From: Lantana camara
Lineage: Eukaryota; Streptophyta; Magnoliopsida; Lamiales; Verbenaceae
Length of the DNA: 64,000 nucleotides
NCBI GenBank assembly: GCA_037501455.1
Contig: CM074865.1
Span: 15,012,501-15,076,500, forward strand
Direction of reading: 5' to 3'
The notes beneath the pieces are model-generated. The model was given only the letters and a program-made list of their open reading frames with translations. It was not told the origin of the DNA and made no database searches. Of this stretch, positions 11,801 to 22,200 are shown in pieces. A program made the translations under genes and the position numbers. Position 1 is the stretch's first letter, and each line of letters opens with the position of its first letter.

Positions 11801-12380
11801 TTGCACAGATGGAGAAAAGGATTGGTTGATGGTGGTGTGCAGGCGTACGTGAGAAGAAGCAGGGAGAAAGAATATGTTTTTCTTCTAATTGTCTCTTTTC
11901 ATTTCTTTTTGTTTTTCAAAAATTTAAGAAGTAAACAATTGTGGATAAATAAGAGAAACATGAAATGTGGAGGATTCAGAAGTGCACTACGTGTGTTGTA
12001 AAGAATGAAATCAACCAAAAAAAATCTGATCCAAATGTTATTAATTGCAATTAAGTCCCTCTAATTTGGATTATTAAGTAAACCCAAAACAACTTTAGTA
12101 ATATTTCATAAAGACCCAAATTACTTGAAATATTAACACATACGTCACGAGTTTCGTATTATTTAATTAATAAAAGCATAATTTAATTATTAGCATCAAT
12201 TGCACATAGCACACTTAGTTATCACATAACCACATATATTTACAAATATTGGCACATATTATCATGAGAAAACAATTAAGTCCCATAAAATCCGAGGTCA
12301 TAAATTGGTAAATAAACGTGTAGCTCCAAAACTCATACGTAACGTTGTCTTGTCCTATTCCGGAGAAGTGGGACGTTACA
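8822..12380 (-). mobile_element. Solo LTR (3559 bp), probably Ty3/gypsy, inside LINE-1
   Basis: The plus strand starts TGTGACGCCCCG and ends GGACGTTACA, giving TG...CA termini with a short inverted repeat (TGTgACG/CGTtACA). It is bounded by a perfect 5-bp duplication, CCCTC, at 8817-8821 and 12381-12385. No gag-pol reading frame, primer-binding site or polypurine tract is inside, so it is best read as a solo LTR left by recombination between two LTRs. In minus orientation it ends ...GGGGCGTCACA, the usual 3' form of such plant LTRs. At 3.56 kb it is long for a solo LTR but within the range of large gypsy LTRs. It contains the tandem repeat at 10650-11340 and a short AAC/AAT microsatellite at 9503-9526. 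Confidence 0.85.
10650..11340. repeat. Two-copy tandem repeat, period about 370 bp, inside the solo LTR
   Basis: The run CTCGG..TAA.ATAAA.TT..C..A.ATA.A..CTTTAATAT followed by CCAGTTAAAACAGTTTT.GAAAAC occurs at about 10848-10920 and again at about 11228-11302. The phrase GA(C/T)CAGAAAACA(A)GGG occurs at about 10790 and 11157. The two units are diverged, so the duplication is old. Confidence 0.6.
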
Positions 12381-12385
12381 CCCTC

Positions 12386-13375
12386 GCTTTTGAAGGAGCA
12401 TCCCGTGCCTGCTTCTCTTTCTCTAGACATGGGTCGTTTTGGAAGAAAATTTGGAAACTTCATGTGGCACCAAAGATCCAGGTCCTTTTATGGAGAGTTG
12501 CGCATGACATTTTCCCGACATCATCGAATTTTCGTTCAAAGCGTTGTTTTGTGGATTGTTCTTACCTTATTTGCGGCACTGATCTTGAGGATATTAAACA
12601 CATTCTTTTTGCTTGTCCCTTCGCTCTCCAGGTTTGGGCAATTTCGCTCTTCACTTGGACTACCATTTCGAATTTCCTGGGGGGAGTCCACGGGTGGATC
12701 GAGATGATCTTTTCTTCTTTTGATATGGGCAAGTTTCCGAGATTTTCCTTGATCTTATGGGGTTTGTGGTGGTTCCGTAAAAAAGTGAGGACGGTAGGTT
12801 GTCTTTGGTGACCGGATGAGTTGGTTGAGTTTGCACTCTCACTTCATGCTCACCCCTCCCTTGATTCCCCCCTTTTGTTGGAGCAGATTTTGCAAGTGGT
12901 TGGACTCCGCTAGACCCAGGTATTGTTAAATTAAATGTGGATGGTGCTTTGCTTGTGGATAAAGGTGATGTGGGCATTGGGATTGCGGCTCGTGACCATG
13001 GCGGGAATTGTTTAGGCTGGCTTTGTGATAGATTCGAGAGCTTTTTAGAGCCGGAAGCCGTGGAAGCTTTTGACGTTGCCCGTGCTTTCGAGTTTGCTCG
13101 TGAGAATGGTTGGCAAAATATCTGGATTGAGAGCGACTTCCTTAATCTCATTAGCAAAATTAAAGCGACCCTAGAGGATTGTTCTTCAATTGGAAATCTG
13201 GTTCATGACATCAGATTGATGGCAGACTCCTTCGCGTTTTGTCGTTTCCTTTTTTTGTCAAACGTGCTGCCAATGTCGTGGCTCATACGTTAGCTAACAA
13301 TGCAGCTCCGGCTTGCGTGGGTGGTTCTGTTTCTCCACCCTTTCTTGTTGATTTTCTTTTAGCCGATTGTTTGGC
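12386..13375 (+). pseudogene. LINE-1 ORF2, second part: zf-RVT and RNase H
   Basis: Directly after the solo LTR the frame resumes with FWKKIWKLHVAPKIQ and LLWRVAHDIFPT, then a C..CG..(E/D)...H.LF.CPFA pattern typical of the zinc-binding zf-RVT region that follows reverse transcriptase in plant L1 elements. From 12937 an RNase H domain follows: VDGALL, GIGIAARDHGG and IESDFLNLI give the expected acidic residues. Frameshifts occur near 12800 and 13240. A short 3' untranslated region and a poly-A tail close the element. Confidence 0.85.
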
Positions 13376-13426
13376 CTGATTTGTGCCCTCCTTGCTGATG
13401 GCTCCTGCGGGTAAAAAAAAAAAAAA

Positions 13427-13574
13427 ACAATTCTAAACTTTCAAATTAGTTTTTCAAAGAGAAAAAAAATGCACTTTTATTATTCCATTTTCTACATACG
13501 TAATTAAAAAATTAAAAAATTCTTTTTTTCATGTTACAGAGGGATATGAAACAATGTCTTCAAGCCGGAAAACT
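13427..13574. other. Gap between the LINE-1 poly-A tail and the EXO70 stop codon
   Basis: About 150 bp of AT-rich sequence separates the LINE poly-A tail from the EXO70 stop codon. On the minus strand this must hold the proximal 3' untranslated region of EXO70. A minus-strand TTTTTTAATTTTTTAATTACG stretch is present but no clear AATAAA was found, so polyadenylation may use a weak signal or run into LINE sequence. Confidence 0.4.
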
Positions 13575-16046
13575 TCACAAATCACTGCTATCCAAACGAT
13601 CCCCCCGTCCATAACCTCTGCTCCACCGCCTCCGCTCCCCTCCCGCCCCATCGCTGCCGTCAAACGCCCTCTCCACCTCCCTCCGAATCAACTCTGGCGC
13701 CGGATAATTCTTCACCTGCACAAGAACCGACGAATACGCGCCATAAAACTCTTCATACGCCGCCACCACCAGCTTCACAGCAGCATCCATCATCTGCTCC
13801 CTCAATCCTGCATCGGAGATTATCCTGTAACTGCTCCGGTGAACCGCACACATCTCGTCAAAACCCACCATGAAAGCCTCCATTTTCCCCCGCACCACTT
13901 CCTTAGCATTACTCCCTCTCCTAACGTCTTCTCTTTCTAAAAACCTCACCAAACTGCCCCACGCCTGCTTCTGATACATGTACGCCGCTTCCTCGGCGGC
14001 GTACCTGTATCTCTTCTTCATGTAATCCTCTCCGAGTAATTTCCCGAGCTCAGTGTTCCTAGAACGCATGTAGATGTACCAGTAAGAATTCATGGCGAAG
14101 ATCTGCGCGAGGACTTTGTCCCTGTAACGCGATTTCTTGAACTCGATGTTCCTCTGTATGGCGTCCATCACGTTGGAAACTGCATCCTTCAGCAGATTTT
14201 GATCGTTTTCGGGATCTGAGAGAACCCCATTTTTCCAGAGATGCTCGGTTTTTAAAACCTGCGCCATGGGAGCACTGTAGCCAGCTACTGTTAAGTTCTT
14301 TAGGTAATTAACAGCGTATCGGACCAGTTTAGGAACGGAGCCGTCTTGTGGCGGAGGTAAGCCGTCTTGATTGCCTTCGATCTGGAGACCGAACTCGTAG
14401 AAAACCCTAGTCGAAGCATGGACTAAGAGTTTCTCGAGTTCTCTGAACCTAAGAGACAAATAAGTAGTTTAGTGGTGAAGGGGTTGAGTTATATTTGATA
14501 TCAACGATCCTACTGAAAAAAAGAGTTCCATGAACCTGGTGCAGATGTCGGCGCCAGATTCGCCGGCAAAGATGTCGGAGAATTTGGGTTTGAGCTTTTC
14601 AAGTGAGTCGAACATGTCGAGGAGCTTGAACAGCTTCTGGGGTTCTTTGGTGCTTCTGGCGACGCCTTCACCGAAACGGAAGAAGACTGCCATTATTTTG
14701 TCTGCAATTTTGATGAAGCATTCGGGCCAGATGATGCCCTGTAGAATGTTGCCTAGGGTTTTGCTGCAGAGGTTCTTTTCGGAGATGAAGACTGTTTTTA
14801 GTGCGAGTTCAAAGTGTTGGATCCATAGGGCTATGGCTGTTTCCAGAGCTTCCCATTCCATTTCGTCAATCTCTTCCGGGGTGTATGTTTTGAGGTAGTC
14901 TGGACTTAGTCGCATTAGTGCTTTGGCTGCCCTTCTGTATCTCAACTGTATTTTAATATATACATATATGAATATATGACGACAGAATAGATTGATAATG
15001 TAAATGACAACAATATAGATCATCATATAAGTAGATCAATTAATAATCCAATCTGATTACATGCAAACGTAAGGTGGCTTGAAATCAATAGAAAAAAGGG
15101 AACATCTGTCCAAGAATTGATCTAAGAAACTATAGTAATATGAAAGTATAAATCAAGAAAGAATATTTGTATGATTGCACATAATTAAAAGGGGGGTTAA
15201 TGTAATTATTTCAAATAATTTTAATATATGTAGAAAAAGAATTACCTTAACAAATATATCGATGCATATATCCAGACAATCATTAGCAGCCAAAGTCTCA
15301 GAAATCTTCCTCAAAACCTCAATTTCCAAATCACTCCCCAAACAATGAGCATCAACCACCTCCACTTTACTCTCATCATCATCATAATCAACAGCAGCAT
15401 CACCAATATTCTCATGTTTCAATTTCATCAGCAATCCCTCAAATTCATCCTGCAAATTCAAAAGGGCTTCATCCAGAACCCCATCAAACCTCATAGAATC
15501 TATCTCACTCTCACAAACGGCCTTAAGCGTCACCAAAGTCTCCCTCAATCTCTCCGTCCTGTAATGATCGGTAGCCTTAGTCCTGCTCAAGAACTCAACC
15601 ACTTCTTGCAGTTTCTGAATGGCTGGATCACTTTCACGGCTGATAGAAACAATGGATTCGTTTAATTTGTTCACACAGTCGACGTACTTTATCAGTTTTC
15701 TCAATCTTTTTCCTGCCTTCTTCTCTGAAAGCAGTTCTGAGGCGATTCCCAGAAGTCTGGCTTGAAGGGATTCGTAAAGTTTGAAGCTTTCTAAAAGGAC
15801 TAGACCGGGTGAAATGGCCCGTTTTATTCGTGTCTCCAGAGCTTTATTTGCTATTGACAGGGACTGTAATGGAGCTACTCTTCGTGAAGCCATGTCGAGG
15901 TTTTCTCGTATGGCCTCGAAGTTTTGGTCTATATTTTGGTAGTTTGTTTCTATGGTGGATGAGGCTTTGAGGAGAGCTTTGAGATCGGAATGGGATGACT
16001 GTAAGTCGATCAAAATTGAGTCTTGTTCACTTTTCAGGTTCTCCAT
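13575..16046 (-). CDS. EXO70: Exocyst complex subunit EXO70, three exons
   Basis: EXO70 tethers secretory vesicles to the plasma membrane as part of the exocyst and binds membrane phosphoinositides through its C-terminal part. Three exons join cleanly: 16046-15246 (phase 0, AAG/GTAATT), 14945-14536 (acceptor TACAG, donor CCAG/GTTCAT, phase 2) and 14448-13575 (acceptor CTTAG). The product is about 694 residues, in the normal range of 600-700. The N-terminal third is helical and coiled-coil-like (DLQSSHSDLKALLKAS). The C-terminal Exo70 domain includes LPPPQDGSVPKLVRYAVNYL, YSAPMAQVLKTEHLW, FAMNSYWYIYMR and EEAAYMYQKQAWG, closest to the EXO70A group as I remember it. The start codon is the first ATG of the long exon, with a GT microsatellite just upstream. 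No stop or frameshift was seen. Promoter-side sequence is at 16047-16330. Confidence 0.93.
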
Positions 16047-16330
16047 TTACAGATGTGTGTGTGTGTGTGTTTCTTTGGGGTGTTGGGGTGTGATTTTTTT
16101 GAGGGGCTAAAAATGTTGGTGAAGTTGAGGAGAGGACGAAAGGAGGTATGTGTAATTAATAAAAATAGATTATTCGATGTAAACAAAGGCAAATGGCGTT
16201 GAGGAATTGTAGAGGACAAAGTATGGTTGCGGAGAGTCCAAATTAGGACAGCCGGTTTGTTTTGAAACTGTCCAAATGGTTAGGTACTTAGGTTCTTGAT
16301 TACTATATTTTGTGCTCCCTCCTGTCTCCA
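16047..16330 (-). promoter_or_regulatory. EXO70 5' region with a (GT)n run
   Basis: Immediately upstream of the EXO70 ATG lies a (GT)n tract at about 16052-16069 (plus strand), which reads as CACACA in the transcript and is common in plant 5' untranslated regions. No TATA box can be assigned with confidence. Confidence 0.35.
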
Positions 16331-17465
16331 TTTACTTTAGGCTAAGGTTTGGGTTTAATATCTTGTTTTATCTCATATTTCATTTATATTCATACATCAC
16401 GTGTATTGATAGACAGTTGAGATTACAAGAAAAACAACTTTGATATGATAAAAATCAAAAAATTATGTCTTATAATTTCCATGGCCTATTAGTACACTTA
16501 ACGTATGTGAGTGGATGAAGTAAAAGATAAAACACCGGTTAAAATAGAAAATCCGAAGCTAACGTTTGATGAAGTCTTAATAACTCAATTATCCTAAACA
16601 CAACTCAAATGTTGAAAGTGACGGAAATGATATAGAATTGCTTGATGAAGCATAAGAATTGTAACAATGTTTGTACAACTTTGTTATTGCCATTTTGTTA
16701 ATTTTCATGCTAGTCCTTTTAAATTTCAAACGCAATCATTATTATACATAAATCATAAATGCACTAGAGTATGATGTTTTGAAAAATGATTTGAGAAATA
16801 TGAGAAGATAATTAGAGATAACGTTGAAAAGTAAGTTAGAAATTTGTTTTGCTATTAAATGTGAGCTTTTTTAACTGTCATGTATCAAAAATCTAAGTCA
16901 ACTTTCAATTGATTAATGAGTTCATTTTTTAGAATAATGACTCATAATTCAATTTGGAAGTGTATGTGAAAAAAAAAAGTATAAAAAATCTAAACCCAAG
17001 AGATGAAACAGGCTTATACATTTGGGGATCCCAAGCCCTATTTAATAAAAGTTATTCGTACATAATAATAGTTCTAAAATATATACCTTTTCTTTCCTTT
17101 TATTTAAAGGTCATGCTAACTTATTTTTATCTCATTTCTTTTATTTTATTTTTTTTGCGTTTTTTTCTTATTTGACTTTTTTTTTTTTTCCCCTCTAACT
17201 CAAATTCCATACGATCATTTATTGAGTTTTGTTAGAAATTAGGTATAATAAAATGTTGTAAGGGTGCTTTTAGGAATTAATATATTAGAATAATGATAGA
17301 ATGTATGTGGATAATAATTTGTGGAGTACAAATATATTTTCTCGAACATAATTAAGTGTAAAATCAGGAATAAAAATCATCTCACATTTCAATCAACATG
17401 TTAGCTTTTAACATTTTATACTTAAAAGTGAAAAATGAATAATCAATAAATTAATTAAGTACCAT
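16331..17465. other. AT-rich intergenic stretch, no feature recognised
   Basis: No coding pattern, RNA gene or bounded repeat was recognised here. Long T runs near 17130-17190 may mark an old retroposed tail, but no element body can be seen next to them. Confidence 0.5.
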
Positions 17466-17757
17466 CACACACTTCCTTCGGCTCTTTTCTCTTCACTCGA
17501 TTGGATTTCTTGATTTACCTTAAATCTTGTAATAAATTTTAGAGTCACCCTAGCTTGCCCCCCACTCTATCGGAGTCTTATGCATGTTCGGTTTCCTTCT
17601 ACTTACAACCCCGACCTGAGATCATTTCGCTTATCCCAGCGAACTGATCTGCTTGGGGATCGATGCTCCATATACTGGAGTTGAGCCCTGGTCCCGGGCC
17701 CAAGCCCTTATTGGGTCGATGGGAAGTGCAAATATCAGTTTTATGTCAAAAAAAAAA
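17466..17757 (+). repeat. Possible 3' fragment of a retroposon with poly-A tail
   Basis: A moderately GC-rich block (CCCCGACCTGAGATC, GGTCCCGGGCCCAAGCCC) stands out from the AT-rich surroundings and ends in a run of A at 17745-17757. This is the look of a 5'-truncated LINE or SINE end. No A/B boxes or coding motif identify it. Confidence 0.3.
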
Positions 17758-17760
17758 AAG

Positions 17761-18684
17761 CAAAGGATAAATATTTTTTGTCATCTGAATTATGTCCGTT
17801 TTTACACTTTGTCATCTAAACTTATTTTCGCTGCAAACTACCATCTCATCTATGTAATATGTACAAACCGCCATCCTTATTCTTCGGGATTTTAAGTAGT
17901 TTCTGGTCTAAATATACCATAGGTGATGCACTAGCTTCTAATAAAGATAAATTAAGGTAATTTTTTAAAGTTTTAACGTGATAGAAGATGACTATAACTC
18001 TTATTTTCTCATTTTTTCATCTTGTGATCTCCATCTCACTTGATTTTGAGATAATATATTAGAATATATATATATATATATATATATAATTATAAATTAT
18101 TTGACTTGATACTTTCTAATTTTAAGAAAAATTATCTACTTTTAGTTTGAAAAGTTTCTATTCTCTTCATCAATCATGGATATAATAGATCAATAAACAT
18201 AGAAAATAAATAAAATCATTTCTTATTAAAACTCCGACCCTAAGCAAAAAAAAAAAAAAAAAGAGGAAGAAGTATGAAAAAATGAACAAATCAAATAGTT
18301 TTAAAAAAAAAACGGATGCATTGATCAAATATTTTGAAAAATCATAAACTTGAGGGAATAAAATTTGAGAAATTTTTATCATTAATTTCCTAATTATGAA
18401 ACCCTAACATGTTAGACAATAACTGAATTAAAGGAAAGACTAATTTACTTTTATTAAAAATATGTGTACATCACGTGTGGGGCATTTAAGTACGAAAAAT
18501 CACTTAAAAATAGATGAAAATGGCGGTTTTGTAAAAATCATATAGATGAGATGGTGATTTGTTAAAATAATATAAATGAGATGACAGTTTGATAAAAATT
18601 ATGGATTTACAATGAAAATAAATTCGGATAGCAAAATGTAAAAATTAATATAATTTGGATGACAGAAAATATTTATCCCTTGTT
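17761..18684. mobile_element. Fold-back/MITE-like element with terminal inverted repeats of about 170 bp
   Basis: The left arm (about 17761-17885) begins AAAGGATAAATATTTTTTGTC and the reverse complement of the right arm (about 18515-18684) begins AAGGGATAAATATTTTCTGTC. Both continue through TCATCT/CAATTAT, TTTTTACA(C/T)TTTG and ACCATCTCATCTAT. The central 600 bp is AT-rich and contains a (AT)n run near 18066-18088 and an A run near 18246-18262. No transposase is present and I could not settle a clean target duplication, because the left end abuts the A tail of the preceding repeat. Confidence 0.7.
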
Positions 18685-18816
18685 TTAATTATAAAAAAGC
18701 AAATCATTCACCCATGTGTGGGCCAATTTAATTACTTTCCCAGTTGTCCCAATTTTGTATCTTATAAGATATATACAAGTTCATTGATAAAGCATAAAGT
18801 TTTTCACAAAAATGTT
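18685..18816. other. Short spacer before the copia element
   Basis: AT-rich host sequence with no recognised feature, ending in the GAAAA target duplication of the following copia element. Confidence 0.5.
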
Positions 18817-18821
18817 GAAAA

Positions 18822-19113
18822 TGTTGCCAAATAGGATCGCAATAATGCGAACCAACACAAAATATAAACGAAATAACTTTATTGAAGGAAGCAATATGAA
18901 TTGCTTGATCTCAAAACATTTGTAGTGTGAACGCAAGCATTAACGCGGTTGCTTAACCGCGTTAAACTACAACTAATAGTTTGCTGTTATTATTACATCT
19001 GTGTTACAACTTGAAAGCCGTGTATTAGCCGTGTGTATGTTGAGTAATTGGCTGGCATCTCACAATAGTCATGCATTGCGGCTACCAAGCCGCAAATGCT
19101 GACTTTCGTAACA
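18822..19113 (-). repeat. Copia-1 3' LTR
   Basis: 292 bp; on the plus strand it starts TGTTGCCAAATAGG and ends CTTTCGTAACA. It is followed (plus strand) by CTCCCCCTTGAG, the complement of the polypurine tract. It contains the palindrome TTAACGCGGTTGCTTAACCGCGTTAA near 18941-18966, shared by the other LTR. Confidence 0.93.
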
Positions 19114-19275
19114 CTCCCCCTTGAGATGCCTAGAGCAATTATCCTTTTCGTATGCGTCTCTGGTGCTGCCTCGTTAAAAACCTTATCAGGAAAAACCCAG
19201 TGGGACAAAAACCTGAAAAAGGAAAAAAGTACAGCTGCACAAGCTCCCCCTAATTTTGACATCGGTGAGATCTTC

Positions 19276-22200
19276 TTATAGATCTCGGAGATGACGCATT
19301 CCAATGTCATGAATATGTTTCTTGAAAGTTGTAGTGGGAAGCGCTTTTGTGAAGAGATCTGCTGAGTTGTCACATGATTGGACGTATTGAACACTGATTT
19401 CTCCGTCTTTCTCAAGATCTTGCGTAAACTGGAAGAACTTTGGGTGGATATGTTTGGTTCTATCACTTTTGATGTATCCTTCCTTCATTTGAGCAATGCA
19501 TGCGGCATTGTCTTCACATATCGTCGTTGGACTTTTATCAGTTGATATGTCGCAGGAAGTCAAGATGTGTTGTGTTACTGATCTTAACCAAACACATTCT
19601 CGGCTCGCCTCATGAAGTGCAATTGTTTCAGCATGGTTGGAGGAAGTAGCAACAAGGGTTTGCTTCTGTGATCGCTATGAGATTGCAGTGCCCCCAATTG
19701 TAAAGACAAAACCTGTTTGGGACCTAGCTTTGTGTGGATCTGATAAATATCCTGCATCTGCATAGCCAACCAAAACTTGTTTTGCATCTTTAGAATAAAA
19801 TAATCCCAAATCAATTGTACCTCGAAGATATCGGAATAGATGTTTAATTCCATTCCAATGCCTTTTCGTTGGGGATGAGCTGAATCTTGCTAATAAATTA
19901 ACTGCAAAAGATATGTCAGGTCTAGTACAATTAGCAAGATACATAAGTGCTCCAATAGCACTGAGGTATGGTGTCTCAGATCCGAGAACTTTCTCGTTCT
20001 CTTCGCGAGGGCGAAAAGGATCTTTTTCTATACCAAGTGATTCTCAATCATTGGAGTGCTTAAAGGGGTTGCTTTATCCATGTTAAAGCATTTTAACACC
20101 CTTTCAGTATAAGATGATTGACGGACGAAAATTCCATTTCGTCTATGCTCAATCTGCAAACCAAGACAGAATTTGGTTTGTCCAAGATCTTTCATTTCAA
20201 ACTCATTTTTTAAATAAACTGTTGTGTCATGGATTTCCTTAGCAGTTCCTATGATATTCAAATCATCGACATAGACTGCGATAATCACATATCTGGATAT
20301 TGTTTTCTTAATATATACGCATGGACAAATAGGATTATTCACATATCCTTTCTTTGACAGAAATTCGCTCAAGCGATTGTACCACATGCGCCCGGATTGT
20401 TTCAACCCATAAAGAGATCTTTGTAATCTGATCGAATACTTCTCTTTAGGTTTTGATTCAAATGCAGTAGGCATTTTGAATCCTTCCGGGATTTTCATAT
20501 AAATATCACTATCAAGTGATCCATACAAATAAGTTGTAACAACATCCACGAGACGTATTTCCAGTTCCTGAGAAACTGTTAGGTTGATTAAGTATCGAAA
20601 CGTACTTGCATCCATGACAGGAGAATACGTTTCCTCATAATCAATTCTAGGTCTTTGAGAAAATCCCTGAGCAACAAGTCTTGCCTTATACCTTGTTACC
20701 TCATTTTTCTCATTTCGTTTTCATACGAAGACCCATTTATATCCGACAGGTTTCACACCTTCGGGAGTGAGGACAATAGGCCCAAATACATTTCGTTTAT
20801 TCAAAGAATTCAATTCAGCCTGAATAGCGTCTTTCCATTTTATCCAGTCATGTCTATTTCGACATTCAGTGATAGATCTTGTGTAAAGCTCAAAGTGCTT
20901 GTCCCACATCGGAAGAAGAGGAGAACGAAGCCTTCTTTATAAGGGGGTGGATACCTCTTCCCTGTTGAGGCCTTTTCCTGGGTGGGCGCCTTCGGGCTTA
21001 AATTCCACCGGGAGAAACAAAACCGTGAGGGTGGTGTCGCTTAGCCCACCAAAGTGGACAATATCGACAGGCGGGTTTCAGGCTGTTACAAATGGTATCA
21101 GAGGTGGGACCCGGTCCGGTGTGCCAGCGAGGACGCTGGGCCCTTATGGGGGGTGGACTGTAAAGCTCAAAGTGCTTGTCCCACATCGGAAGAAGAGGAG
21201 AACGAAGCCTTCCTTATAAGGGGGTGGATACCTCTTCCCTGTTGAGGCCTTTTCCTGGTTAGGCGCCTTCGGGCTTAAATTCCACCGGGAGAAACAAAAC
21301 CGTGAGGGTGGTGTCGCTTAGCCCACCAAAGCGGACAATATCGACAGACGGGTTTTCGGGCTGTTACATCTTGGCTCAGGATCTTCACTTTCATGAGTGA
21401 TATCATGCGCTACGTCATAAGATAATATATCATCAATTTTGATATCACTTCGGTTCCACAGCTTTCTTGAATGAAAGTAATTTATTGAGATTTCCTCGTT
21501 AATCTCACTTTGTGTCTCTTCTGGGACACTATCCTCGTTCTGTGCCTCTTCTGGGATACATTCCTCGTTTTATGTCTCTTCTGGGACACTTTGTTCACTA
21601 TTGGGGTCATTATTCACATTTGCTCCTTTTCTTTTACGAGGATTTTTATCTTTAGAGCCAATTGGTATACCACGCTTCAGGCGTGCTGTAGACTCGTGAG
21701 TGACATTCTTCTCAGATTGTCCCTTCGGAACCTCAATCCGAGCAAGAGCATTAATAGCTGGTATATATGATTTAGTCACTCTTTTCGTATCTGTGAATGC
21801 ATCTGGCAATTGATTTTCAATGCCTTGCAAATGTACAATCTTTTGTACTTCCATCTTGCACTGCTTTGTGCGTGGATCAAGATGCAATAATGATGGTGTA
21901 TACCATATAATTTCTCTTTCCAGCTGTTTATTCGCTCCCCCTAATATTGGGAAATCATTCTCATTGAAATGACAATCAGCAAAGCGTGCTGTAAAGACAT
22001 CACCCGTTCGGGGTTCAAGATATCTTATGATAGATGGGCTCTCATAGCCAACATATATTCCCAACTTTCTCTGAGGTCCCATTTTACTGCGTTGTGGTGG
22101 TGCTAAAGGCATATACACTGCATAACCAAAAATTCTCAAATGGGATATATTTGGTTCTTGCCCAAATGCAAGTTGATAAGGGGAGTATTTATGATAAGCA

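Larger units (their letters stand above)
5740..13426 (+). mobile_element. L1-type LINE (LINE-1), interrupted by a solo LTR
   Basis: Endonuclease, reverse transcriptase, zf-RVT and RNase H segments occur in the order of plant L1 ORF2, then a poly-A run near 13413-13426. No ORF1 is visible, so the copy is 5'-truncated close to the ORF2 start. The element is split at 8821/12381 by a 3559-bp solo LTR; the protein frame continues across the gap once the insertion and one copy of the 5-bp duplication are removed. I could not find a convincing LINE target duplication. Confidence 0.85.

Noticed and set aside
8822..12380. Complete short retrotransposon or a gene-bearing insertion
   Set aside because: No internal LTR pair, primer site, polypurine tract or coding motif was found; TG...CA ends plus a 5-bp TSD fit a solo LTR better.
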